Part shown: positions 11,501 through 23,044 of the stretch, piece by piece
Layout of the letters: each line of letters begins with the position of its first letter
Numbering within the stretch: position 1 is the stretch's first letter
Origin: Heterostelium multicystogenum
Lineage: Eukaryota; Evosea; Eumycetozoa; Acytosteliales; Acytosteliaceae
Assembly: GCA_003667245.1 (NCBI GenBank)
Contig: RCNN01000075.1
Coordinates: forward strand, 1 to 64,000
DNA length: 64,000 nucleotides
Direction: 5' to 3'
Translations under genes and position numbers: made by a program
The notes under the pieces: generated by a model
Seen by the model: the letters and a program-made list of their open reading frames with translations, nothing else
What the model was told of the DNA's origin: nothing
The model's database searches: none

Positions 11501-14500
11501 GTTGCTCAAACGACGAACTTCTAGATGGTATGCCATAGCTGGTTCAATGTGTCTAAAGATTGGATCTTCCTTGTATCCATGACGCTCACGGAATGTGTAG
11601 TATTTTGGTTGTTGACCAACTTGTCCGCAGCATACAAATGTTACACGACGAATTCTTGCCAATGCCAAATCACGAAGATTGGCCTTAAGGATGGCTGCCA
11701 AACGTTGGGTAGCTTGGTTCTCCTCTGCAATGTTACCTGGATAGTATTTCAAGACAACAGAAAGGATATCAGTGCTTTCACCAGAAGTCTTAGAACGGCC
11801 TTGATTGAAATCGTCTTCAATGTTGTAACATCTTAAGATACTTGGCAATGCTGCTTCGAATTTAGTTTCGTTATCAAATGCAACCATCATACCATAACGT
11901 AACTTGGTTTGGTCTTCCATTGCTTGGATAGAGTCGGTTGAATCAGTACGCATCATTGAAAGTCCGCTCAAAATTGAGTGTGGACGAACACCTGATAGTC
12001 CAAGACTGGCACGTCCATTTGAGGATGAAGAGAGTGATGGGCTGATGTTGTTACCAGGCAAAGTAATATAGAAATGCCATTCAATGCTGTCGAATCCACG
12101 CTTTTTTGCAGCATCGTCCAAAGTGACACGAATGTTTTCTACGTGATAGGAACGGTAGGAGTGACGAACATATATCTCCATGGAGGTACGACGAATGAAT
12201 TCATCAGGTGACTCAAAGTTTGGAATCAAAACATCGAGTAAATCTGCAGATTGCTTGGAGATATTGTAGATTTCTTTGAATCTCTCCTCTTCCTCAAGCA
12301 ACGAGTTGATTTGTTTGATTGAACGATCCAATTGGATAATACGCTGATCGTTTGATGGTAGCTGAGAATTTACAATGATTTGCTTTGCTTTTAATGAAAT
12401 ATCCATGCTGTTTCCTGCAAGTTGAGAGAGCTTTTTGAGAAGCTCAATGTAGTCTGGTACTGCGTTGTCGGCATCAATCTTTTTAAGCAATGAAAGAATT
12501 AAGATATGTTTCTTTGATTGTGGATGGATAGCCATAGCCAACTCCAAGATTCTTGGCATGTTTTCCTTGTAAGTTTGTCTCAAAATCTTGAGGACTGTCT
12601 GAAGTGGACGGTGTTGAACAAGACTCTCAACTGAGATAAACTCCTCCAAGAGTGAACGAATAATATTTATTCTGGCACCCTTGATACCATCGATATACTT
12701 GTGTGTCAAATCTAAAATAGGCTTGATGGTTTGTGTGAGTGTCTTGGCAACTGACTCATTTTCGAGTTGAACTTTGTTAAGGTAGGAAGTGAGTGATTTG
12801 TTGAGTGAAAGCGTGTTGAATTCTCCTTCGACAGTTTGTGCTGATGGTTGGTATTGACTGCAGATAACGCTGTCAATAGTGTTTGACTTGAATCTTGACA
12901 ATTCCTCACAGATCAATGATGCCAGTGATTGAGGAATACGATTGTTGATAACCGAGAGCTGTTCGTTGAATTCGTAGAATGGAAGCTGTGGATCGTTAAT
13001 TTGTTCAAAGAGTCTTTCAATTAGTGCATTGATTTGGATTGCTTCGTAACCACCCAAAACTGATTTCACACAATGGATTGTATGTGCAATGAGTTGATGT
13101 GGCTTGTCACCAATCAAAGTTGGTGGTAACATCTTTGGAAGAACACCAGTGAACACTGTTGATTTCTGGATTGCTGAGCAATCCTCGAGCTCTAGGTGTG
13201 CAATGATTGCACCAGCAGTCATAACACTACCCTCTGAAAGTTCGAACTTGATTCTTCCAGTCTCTGGAACAATCAATGGCATGTACATCTTCATGACTTC
13301 AATCTCAGCAAAGCTGGTTCCTTTGGTTACAAAAGAACCATCCTCAACAAGATAACGGACCAATTTACCTGGTGATGAGGTACGGAGGATAGATGGGTCG
13401 TACTCTTGACTGAAAATACATGTCTTGGAGTCAATGGTAAGACGAATTCCGGTAACATCTTCACGTCCATAGCAAACATGCATCTTTCCATCGAGCATCA
13501 CTAATAGTCCACCATCAGACATGAGGACAATACTTGCCTCAATGAAGTTGGAACGATCGCTCTTTAGTGATACCATAAATGTAGAAGCACTCTTTCTAGC
13601 CACCTCGAATAAATATTTGACGTTATTGTAGATTAACTCTACTGGTACGATATTGGATAGCAGCTCCATCGATGGCAACTGTCCAACTGTAACCTGCTGA
13701 ATGAACTCATGTCCACGAGAACAATACAAAGAGTGTGCTTTGTATAGCGCTCCGCAGAGTACAACGACCATATTGTCTGGCTTTGGTGTGATAATCTTCT
13801 CGGCAATCAGCACATCTAACCAACCAGTATGAATCTCATTCACTCTGAATGCCTCTGTTTCTAGCAGATGGATAATGTATTCTACAGGTGTACGAATGTC
13901 ACCACGAATCGAAATTTCCTTCAAACCAAGTACCATAGCCTTACGTGCATCCTCACGAGTTGCACCACTTGCAAAAATATGACCAAACTGTGAATCAGCA
14001 TATTCATGTAGACCACCAAATGGACCAACACTGAAATAACCCCAAACATTAGGTGTACTTCTGAAAGTCAGTTCATGAATCTTTCCTGATGTGGGTTTGA
14101 ATCCTTCGTCTGGATTTTCACCTGTAACTCTAACTGCTATACAATGTCCCTTTGGTGGGACTCTCTTTGAAAAATCTTGTAGATCAATATGACTGCTTTC
14201 CAATGGTTGTTGATTATATAATCTTCTAATATCTGGGATTCTACAATATATATATTGTATTAATTTAATTGCTTGGTTGTTGAGATGAAGTTTTACTTAC
14301 CTGTACAATGGGATACCCATGGCAATTTGCAATTGAGTTGCTGGTAAATTTACACCTGTAATCTCTTCAGTAACTGGATGCTCCACTTGTAATCTTGGAT
14401 TCAATTCTAAAAAGTAGTAGTCACCATCGAAAAGATATTCAACTGTACCTGCTCCGACGTAACCTACTTCTTTGACAAGACGGACAGCAGCACGCTCCAT

Positions 14501-15403
14501 CTCCAACCAAACTTCAGGACGTGGTGCCAAAGCTGGACCTTCTTCAATAATCTTCTGATGACGACGTTGCACTGAACAGTCTCTACCGTTCAATGAGATA
14601 GCCTCACCATATTGATCACCAATAATCTGTACCTCCAAATGACGAGCGTTTGGCACAAGCTTCATAAAGAATATAGGTGAACCTGGGACCTCAGATTGCA
14701 CTTGACGGAAGGATGCGGGCAGCTCTTCCATGGTTGTGACTTTTCTGATACCCTTTCCACCTCCACCTTCTGAGGCCTTAATCATCGCTGGAAAACCGAC
14801 ACGCTCGGCAACCATACGAGCTTCCTCGACTGTGGTAATAGTGGCCTGTCTATAGATGTCCTCAGTGACACCGGTCTTTGCGTACTCAACAGTGAGACCG
14901 CTTCCACTCCATGGCACACATGCGACGCGGGCGGATTGGGCAACGATGGTTGATGCAATCTTGTCTCCGAGATCCTTCATTGCGTTGGAAGGTGGTCCGA
15001 TGAAAGCGATCTTAGTGGCGGTCTTGGAGAGCAGCTCTGGAAGACGTGGGTTTTCGGAGGCATGACCCCAACCGGCCCAGACAGCCTGCACACCGGCACG
15101 CTCTGCAAAATCGACGATGATGTCAACGTTGGCATAGTTGTTATTGTTGGTACCACCTGGCACCTCTATGATTTGATCGGCCATTCTAATATACTCGGCA
15201 TTCGCTTTTAGATCCTCTGGGGTGGCCATAACCACAAACTTTATAATTCTCTCATTTCCAAAGGTGGAATATGCCCATTTTCGCACGGAACGAATCGCTT
15301 TGACCGCAGCAATACCATTGTTGGCAATGAGAATCTTTCTAATTATCTTGTCTCCACCGAGCTGTGTAATATAATCTTCAATTGGATCTCTTTTTATATC
15401 CAT
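8584..15403 (-). CDS. accA: Acetyl-CoA carboxylase, eukaryotic multidomain form
   Basis: Carboxylates acetyl-CoA to malonyl-CoA, the committed step of fatty acid synthesis, in the cytosol. It starts [14 protein letters not shown] at 15403 ([20 protein letters not shown]) and encodes about 2,270 residues, the normal length. The biotin carboxylase domain covers about residues 20-510, with ATP-grasp glycine loop [28 protein letters not shown] and [19 protein letters not shown]. The biotin carrier motif EVMKMYM has its biotinyl lysine near residue 690. A long central region follows. The carboxyltransferase domain has [15 protein letters not shown] and [18 protein letters not shown]. Exon 1 (15403-14301) joins exon 2 over a 60-base intron (14300-14241, GTAAGT..TTGTAG), splitting an Arg codon. 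The only frame break is at about 10728, in a run of five T. It is the best-preserved long gene here. Confidence 0.97.
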
Positions 15404-18400
15404 TTTCTCTTAATATTTAATTATATATAATTTTGGAAACTATAACAACAACAGGCATTTTCAAACATTAGTCATTGGCATCCTTGTAGTTCAACAATTG
15501 ATATTTCAATAAACTTACATAAATAATAATAATACTAATAATACTAATAATACTAATAATACTCCTTAATCAAGTAATCTATCTATTATATAAATGTCTA
15601 TGTGACTGTTGTAAAATATTTGATTGCTGTACTTGGTATCGCGTTAGGTTTTCCCTCCTCATTAGACCTTTTGTAGAATTCTATTTGCTAATGTGTTGTT
15701 ATAGTTTTAAAGTAATCTAATTAGTTGTCAATGCTATTGGAGGCACTACTACTACTATTTAATATTGTTGTTATCCAAACAGAAGTTTAATAAACTGGAA
15801 TTTGGCTATATTGATAAATTTAGTTAATAACTGATGTTGTTACTTTGCAACTTCTTTAAATGTTATTATGTTATGATTAATCATAAATGATATTATTAAT
15901 TTATTATTATTATTATTGGTATTGTTTATCTTATTTCGTTATTGACATATCATATTCATTATTATTATTTAGGTTTAAGATGTTGGTGTTTTGTTATTTG
16001 GTGTGCTGCAAATTAAAAGAGTATAGCATACTATGCAAGAACAGACACAAATAGATTTTAATATATAAAGTGGTGTGGTTTGGAAATTAATGAATCTGTG
16101 TAGGTATTGAGTGTGTTTGTGGGTTGCATAATTGTGGAAGTGGTTGTGTTAAATTAGAGAACTAGAGCGCACACCCCTAATTGCTGCTTAACAGCTGCTC
16201 CGGCACCTACTTTAACAATGTTGGTATGTTTGATTTGATTTGCTTTGCTTTGCTTTTTAGTGGAAGACGATCTGAACGATGAATATGCCACGGTGCAGGG
16301 GTTGGAGTAATAAAGTAGGTAGCATCAGAACCACTTGGCGGTGTGATGAACAAGCAGCACAAAATAACAACTTCACTCTATCAATTTTTTAATCGAATTT
16401 AAGTGTCTTTTAATTAATTTAGATCATATACTTTACTTAAAAGAAAGTGATTGATTGATTGATTGATTGGTTATCTGATTTGCTGAGATATCATCTATAA
16501 AGCTGCAATCAGAATGATTGATCAATGTTGGTGAGGTGGAGTGATAAGTTTGAAGCTTCAAATGTTTAGTTTGTGCATTTATGATGTTTTTTTTTTTGTA
16601 AAGATGGTGATTAATTGGGGTTGATCTAAAGTAACGAATCACTAAATCGATTGACATTTTCAAAGTTTTCAGCAAAATAAGCTATGGGGTGAAATCATTC
16701 TGCACAACCGAAATACCCCAATACCAGTTAAATGAATCTATGAAACTACCTTAGTGATGAACTAACCAATCGAACAGAAAACAGAAATCCAAAGCAATCA
16801 GAGCATCAAAATAGCCTTTCAAAGTAACTGTACTGTTTGTAATTACTTTTGTTTTTTTAACTTTACTTTAGTTGAATTTGAGCTTATTACCTCTATTATT
16901 ATATTTTAAATTTAACCAAAGAAGTAGTAAACTCTGAATTGTATAATTGCGATTTATTATAAAGATATCCAAATTCTGTATTTCTTAAATTCTATTACTT
17001 ATTTATATTTATATTTCAACGACAAAACAAAATAAGTTACAATTAACTACAATAAGTAGAAAGAAGAGAGATTTATTCTAAATGCCATAAATATGTATTG
17101 AAATTTTGATTGGTATTGTTTGTTACCACACTGATGACATGTTTATAATCTAAGATGTTGGTGCATATTAAATATGCAGGTTGTGTTTGTTTTAAAAAAG
17201 TAATGGACAATCTGTGTGGTGAATGATAGTAGTCCTTTAAAAATATGAAATTGACAACTAGTAGTGGTGGTATTGGTGGTATTGAGTGTGGTCGATCTAA
17301 TATTAATGAGTTTATTGTTACTTCTGAATTTGGATTGGAATATTGTTGTTAATTTTACCTTTCAATATCTTTATCTAAAGATTATTAGATAATTGTCAAA
17401 TTGGTTGTTTATTATTTGTGATGATGTAATTACATATTAAATAACTTGTTCGTTTTTTCATTTGAAAAAATAAATTTTAAAATAAGATTCGATGCAGATA
17501 TTTTATTTTTATTTCAATCTCAAGATTGAAAGAGAGATAGAAGTAACCTGAGAAAACAAAGTCAAGTTTTGGAACAGCAATATATACGTATGAAGGGTAA
17601 GAAGGTTATCTGATTTGATGGATGTATAAGTAAAGTAGGTCAAGGAATTTGGACCTATTAATATAACAGCTTAGCAAACGAAAAATAACAATAAACACAA
17701 AACTATTCTATTAGTAAAACTAACTACAATGTGTTGTTTCATACTGAGTTGCAGCTAAATCATCCACTATTATAATAAACTAAACTCTGTTTGTATTATT
17801 ATTTATTATAGCTAACATTGATGATTGATTCTAATTTTACCTGTATAAATAGATATCTATTTAGGTTTGTATGTTGTCGACACTTGAATTGCTGATATAT
17901 AGTCCAATCATATATCAACGTTGAAGTTGGCTAGTTAACTACTGAGAAGAGTGAGTGAGTGAGTGATAAAGTTATTTCTTCACCAATCCAATACTTTAGT
18001 ATTTGGTCGTTAGTTAGTCAGTTGTTGTTGTGTTCTAGGTTGGCTAGCTTGGAAAAAAGTATTCTTCATTGCTTCAATTCACTGCAAACAGCAAGTCAAT
18101 AAGATAGTTAAGTTTTGACTTTTTGTTTTTTTTTAAATATTTTATATTTTTTTATTGTTTTGTTCATTTATTTTATTTTTTGTGGTGGAATTCCATAGAT
18201 GACCTCCATAGATGGCAAATAACTCTGAGTTCCCCCTTTAAGTAGGGATGTGAAAGTCATAATGACAATTTGTTTTTCAAAACTAAAAAACAGTATCTCA
18301 TACACAACAACACAGTGTCATTTTCCACTCGATTTTTCGCAAAAGCACCACACACTTCATATTAAAACTAAGTTGTTGTGAAAATGTTTTTCATTTTACA

Positions 18401-19222
18401 AATTAATTGTGGTGGGATTTGGGACTTCCCATCCAATCAAAGTTAAACAAACATCAAAAGTTGTCATCATCTCACAACTCTGACAGTGATTTGACTATTT
18501 ATCAAACATCGTCAGATTCATTTTGAAGACCCTCACCTGAATCCTCTCATAGAATATGGGGTATGTAAACACTTCAACCTGGAGTCAATTACAGTGTTGA
18601 TGGTGCTGGCAACCTTATGAAAACCAAAGCATCAAGAAAAACATCAAGAAAAAAAAAAAAAAACAACAAAACAGGTTTGTTGTTTTATGGTTACTTTGTG
18701 TTATTATTATTATTAATATTTATATTGGGAATTCTATTTCAAATCCCAAATATGATATTAACTAATATTTCCCAATGATCATTTATTTTATAATATCATA
18801 TTATATCATTTAATATCTGAATAAAATGATTCATCAACCACCCTACTAAATAGATCCTTCGTTTGCAGAGCTCCCGAATCATTAAATCCCAAATGAAATA
18901 GGAATTTTCAATTACTTATGATACTTACTATTACATGATGCTCTGAGAGCGCGATGTCAAGATTGGACCGAGGAAGATGAGAAGTATCATATCACCTTTT
19001 TCTGTTTTGATTTTCAAACAACTTTACCACTCAGTGGTATCGAAGACAATTCCATCACTCTGTCATAGGGAATAGGAGTACCAAATCAAATTAATATGAA
19101 CTATCAAACTTTTAAAAAATGAATATAATTTATTTGTTTATATCTTTAGTTAGGATATAGAATGAAGTACAACATGCAATAAGTTGTGATTAAACACGAG
19201 AGGAAGGATCCATCAACTTGGT
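15404..19222. other. Long gene-poor region
   Basis: Nearly 3.8 kb with no confident gene. It holds a nine-base TAATACTAA tandem repeat (about 15522-15563), a GATT repeat (16447-16467), poly-T and poly-A tracts, a GC-richer island at about 16140-16370, and a short open stretch at 18922-19068. The left end should carry the promoter of acetyl-CoA carboxylase. I found no tRNA-like cloverleaf or B-box in it. Confidence 0.5.
18922..19068 (+). other. Orphan open stretch, possible exon or gene remnant
   Basis: A 48-codon frame without a usable start reads DALRARCQDWTEEDEKYHIT and then a hydrophobic and polar mix, ending at TAG 19066-19068. Its base composition is richer in G and C than its surroundings. 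No upstream exon with consistent splice sites was found, so it is only a candidate. Confidence 0.2.
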
Positions 19223-19438
19223 TTATTGATTCTTATTAGCAGCGTTTATTTCATCAGCCCAGCCAGGAGAACCTATTTGCGGGCGGCCGTCGCAGGCTCT
19301 CTTAAAGGCATCATCTACTATACTCTGGAGAAGTTCTGGATGATACTGTTCGTAGTAGGATTTTAAGTCAGTTTGCATGTGGACCTCGGGGCTATAATAG
19401 CCTGTGACTGGGTCTGGGTATGGATTCTTCTGAGACAT
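19223..19438 (-). CDS. 71-residue protein with a PDPVTGYYSPE motif
   Basis: A complete short frame starting MSQKNPYPDPVTGYYSPEVH at an ATG preceded by AT-rich leader. A possible upstream TTG is ignored. The protein is hydrophilic, without signal peptide or membrane segment, and continues DLKSYYEQYHPELLQSIVDD, AFKRACDGRPQIGSPGWADE and NAANKNQ. The PDPVTGYY.PE block resembles the signature of plant mitochondrial LEA_3/SAG21 proteins, but the rest does not obviously match. It could equally be a small mitochondrial or complex-associated subunit. The composition and codon use are gene-like and there is no frame break. The function is unknown. Confidence 0.6.
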   Translation of the reverse strand: MSQKNPYPDPVTGYYSPEVHMQTDLKSYYEQYHPELLQSIVDDAFKRACDGRPQIGSPGWADEINAANKNQ

Positions 19439-19990
19439 TGATACTATGATATAGTGCAAGTATCTTTATGGTTAATTTGATCTATTATCTAATGGTTTTG
19501 TGGCAATGTGTTGCTACAATTTGTTGTAATAAATGCAAACGAGGTCTATTGAGTGAGGTTGTTGTAGCAATAGTATTTGTAGTTGTTAAGGTTGTGGCGG
19601 AATGAAAAGTCGGACCACCATCTTGTCACAAAAATGGTAAATAAAAATAAATTAAAATAAACTCCCAAAAAGTCTCAATTACTTTTAAGATCGATTTAAG
19701 GGGTGTTACATTTTTCTTCAAGCAAAGGTGTGATCAAAAAAAAAAAAAAAAACAAAACAAACAATAAAAACAAGAAATCAATTTCTATTATTATTCTTAG
19801 TTCCTGAAAAATTCGCCATATTACCATTTTTAATATAAATCTATTTTGGTGTTAACATATATAGAATTATGTTACTTCTTACATTTTCATTTACTATATT
19901 TTAAATCCCAATTTCATCAGATACATTACCAATTCATCAATTCCTGCTTAAATCTATTTTGTATTTTTATTATTATTATTTATTATTATT
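19439..19990. other. Divergent intergenic region
   Basis: Lies between the 71-residue protein (-) and the RBR ligase (+) and should hold both promoters. It contains a poly-A tract (19736-19752) and TTATTA repeats just before the RBR start. Confidence 0.5.
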
Positions 19991-22726
19991 ATGGACATCA
20001 AGACAAGTGCACCCATTTACATCAACTTACCTTACCCAGATGCCAGAAGAAAGATTCATATCACTTTCAAATATGCTGACAAAGTTTGTAATCCGATGAT
20101 GATGAGTGTGATTAAGATTGGAGGTAGATGAAAGTATTCAAAGGTGACTGTTACTAATTGGAGAAATGAAACGCAATAGTTTGTAAAACAATCAATGGTT
20201 ATCCAGAGTGAGTGGAATTCATTGAATCCACTGATTGAGCACTTAAAGTATAATCCAATAATTGGATCTTTAGCCAAAGAAAAAAAGGAATACAATCTTT
20301 ATTTGTATACCACCGATGAAAAATTAGTGCAGTCTTTAGGAGATTTGGTCAACGACCAAAAAGTTACTCTTAAAGCTTGAAGCCACTCATCCAAACGTAG
20401 ACTATTCAAAGAATGTTAAAGTTGAAGTTGTAACAAAGATAGAAACCAAAGAGGTGCAGGGAAATCAATTTTCACTTTGGACATCAGATTGTGTTGCAAA
20501 TTCAGACTTTCTAAATCAGTGCTTTGATTTGAAATCAAGGTACCCAACCAGGGTGAATATTGGTGAATCATACCCGTACCGCTGTAGTATTTATTTCTCA
20601 AATCAAACTGAGTTAAGAGGAGACTCTAAAGACATTTCAGCTTGGTTGTTTTTTGCTAGACAATGGAGACTTATCGCCAGAATGCAATGTTTATTCAGAA
20701 AATCAAACTCTTTACAGCAAATTAAAAAGTGAGATAATGAATTCACTTACCGATGTATCGTTGATCAGCGATGTAGTCGATAAGTGTTTCGAAATATTTT
20801 ATCAAGTATTTTCCAATTTCGAAGCTCTCTATTCCACAGTTCCTTATTTGGATGACGATATCGTTAAAATGTTTCCAGCCGATTTTTAAGGTGGCACCAA
20901 CCATGACAAAATCCAACACTTTCCTTCAGATTTATAATGATGTCTCATCTTTGTCAGAGAAGACAGGTATTCCTTATTCCTATTGTCAGAAGTCAATATT
21001 AAATAATGGTGGAAAGTTTTTGGATTCAATCCTCAGTTTAAAAAGACAATTCCCAGAGATATCATCCCAAAAGCCAAGGAACGACATTAGATCGTATAGG
21101 TTTAAAGAATCATCAGAAATGGAGTGTCTAATTTGTATGGATGATTTCCAACCTAAATCCATGGTTCAACTATATTGCGGACATTCATTATGTCAACAAT
21201 GCTTCTCTCAACATGTCCATTCAAATGTGAGCGAAGGAAAAGGTAATATTGCCCCCATTCGTTGTCCTACTCTCGGTTGTCCAGTCATTTTGGATCCTGT
21301 TACAATTGCAACATCGATTGATCATAAGCTTTGGATTAGATGGTGCAACCAGCTTATGGATGAGTTTATTTCAATTACGAATTCAAAATTTTGTAAGAAT
21401 TCAAAATGCAAGAGAATAATTTACACTTATCCCAACACAAAGAAAACAATTCCATATGTCCCATGTGGTTGCAATCAAGATTTGTGTGCACTTTGCGGAT
21501 ATCCAATACACCATTGGCCACATCCATGTAGCATTGGAAATGAAACATCATCGAGTCTAATGTCAGACTTGGCTACAATTTCTTTGCTTCTAAAGACAAC
21601 TACTCAGTGCCCAAGATGTCATGTTGCAGTTGAGAGAACACAAGGTTGCGACCATATGCGCTGCACGTGTGGTCATGAGTTTTGTTACAGATGCGGTGGT
21701 GACTATCGACACACTACCTGCCAAGTTGACACCAAAAATTATAGAGCAGCCAGAGTAGTCATTCAGGCATATGAACTTGATATGACCGAACATAATATAT
21801 TAGTTATGTCCAAATTTGAAAGGTTACCAATTTATATTGTATGTATAACTGGATGGTATTATAGGTGAAAATCAAATCTAACTCATTTACAATTTAGGAA
21901 TTGAGCAGTTCTTTGAAGAAATTTAAAAACCACCAACAAAGAGCAAGAGAAATTGGTAAAGTCTATTAGTGGTTTATTAGATCAGTTGTCAAAGACAGGA
22001 GGTAGAGAAAGAAAAGCAACATTATTATCCGAGTTGTCTCCTCTAATTGGAGATCTTTGGGAAATGACAAGTGGAAAGAGAAGAGGAAAAGAACTTTGGA
22101 GCTCAATTAGACAGTCCAGTGAAACTGAAGAGTTGATCAAAACATTGATGTGTGATATCTCTCTGAACGGTCACAGCGAAGTGGTTCTTCAATTATTTGT
22201 AAATTCTAGGATCGATTTGTTCAAGATGGAAATCATTCGTAACCTCAACAAAAAATTAATCAAAAAGATTGTCTTTAAGAATGATCAAAGCCAGGAAGAC
22301 CAAAAAACACTCAGAAAGATACGTTTGTTTAATGGAGATGGTTTTGAAATTTTCTCAGTGAACGACATCGTTCAAGGAGAACACTTGTATATTACATTGG
22401 AAGGTGATGCATTTATTGCATCGCGATGTGGCACTCCAAGCCCACTGCTTATTGATCGAAAGAAAGAGTTGGAAAAGATACTCAAAATGAAAATCAACCA
22501 CAACAACAAGAATAGCGCTATCCAAGAGCTTATGGATTTAAGATCAAACCCAATCTACAGAGAACAAGAACAAGAATTTGACCAAGTTAAATCCGATGAC
22601 CAAGCAATCATCGAAGCACTACAAGAATTAGATGCCGAAGATGAAGATGATTTTTATTTTGTCGATGATGAATGTTCAGAAATTGCCATTTGTGATAAAT
22701 ATAACGATTTTGTAAATCAATATTAA
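19991..22726 (+). CDS. RBR-type (RING1-IBR-RING2) E3 ubiquitin ligase, frameshifted
   Basis: Starts MDIKTSAPIYINLPYPDARR. About 300 residues of divergent N-terminal sequence cross three to four frames. RING1 begins CLICMDDFQPKSMVQLYCGH at about 21125. The IBR has FCKNSKCKRIIY, CGCNQDLCALCG and HHWPHPC. RING2 has CPRCHVAVERTQGCDHMRC, then CGHEFCYRCGG. The cysteine in GCDHM sits at the position that accepts ubiquitin as a thioester in this class. After RING2 an intron (acceptor TTTAG at about 21897) and a homopolymer frameshift lead to a helical region, and then to IRLFNGDGFEIFSVNDIVQG and EHLYITLEGDAF, which looks like a doublecortin-type ubiquitin fold. The protein ends in an acidic tail. Class is certain; the substrate is unknown. 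About five frame breaks are read as errors. Confidence 0.85.
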
Positions 22727-23044
22727 ATAAATTGTCACAAACATAGCAATGGACATAAATGGATAACAGTAATTACAATTTATTTAAAAGAATCATTAAT
22801 GAAATAATTCTTGTATGAAATGGAATATTTTTTTGATTATACTTAATAATGTTTTCCATTTCTTGTAGATGGTCCAACAATTTTGGTCGATCACCCATTT
22901 TCATTCTTCTGTGGCACAACTGCAGCTCTTTCACTTCTTCAGTAATTTTTTTGCCTGGTTTTTATTTTGATCAAAAAAATTTCCTAAAGATATTTCATTA
23001 ATTTGGATTGATTGAAAATAAAGAGACTACTAGTATTCGTAATA
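22727..23044. other. Intergenic, AT-rich
   Basis: Spacer between two + genes. A T-rich stretch with a CTTGTAG-like acceptor at about 22866-22870 hints at nothing more; no coding exon could be joined to it. Confidence 0.4.

Noticed and set aside
15404..19222. tRNA genes or retrotransposon in the gene desert
   Set aside because: No B-box-like GTTCGAAtC with matching acceptor stem and no reverse transcriptase, integrase or long terminal repeat was seen.
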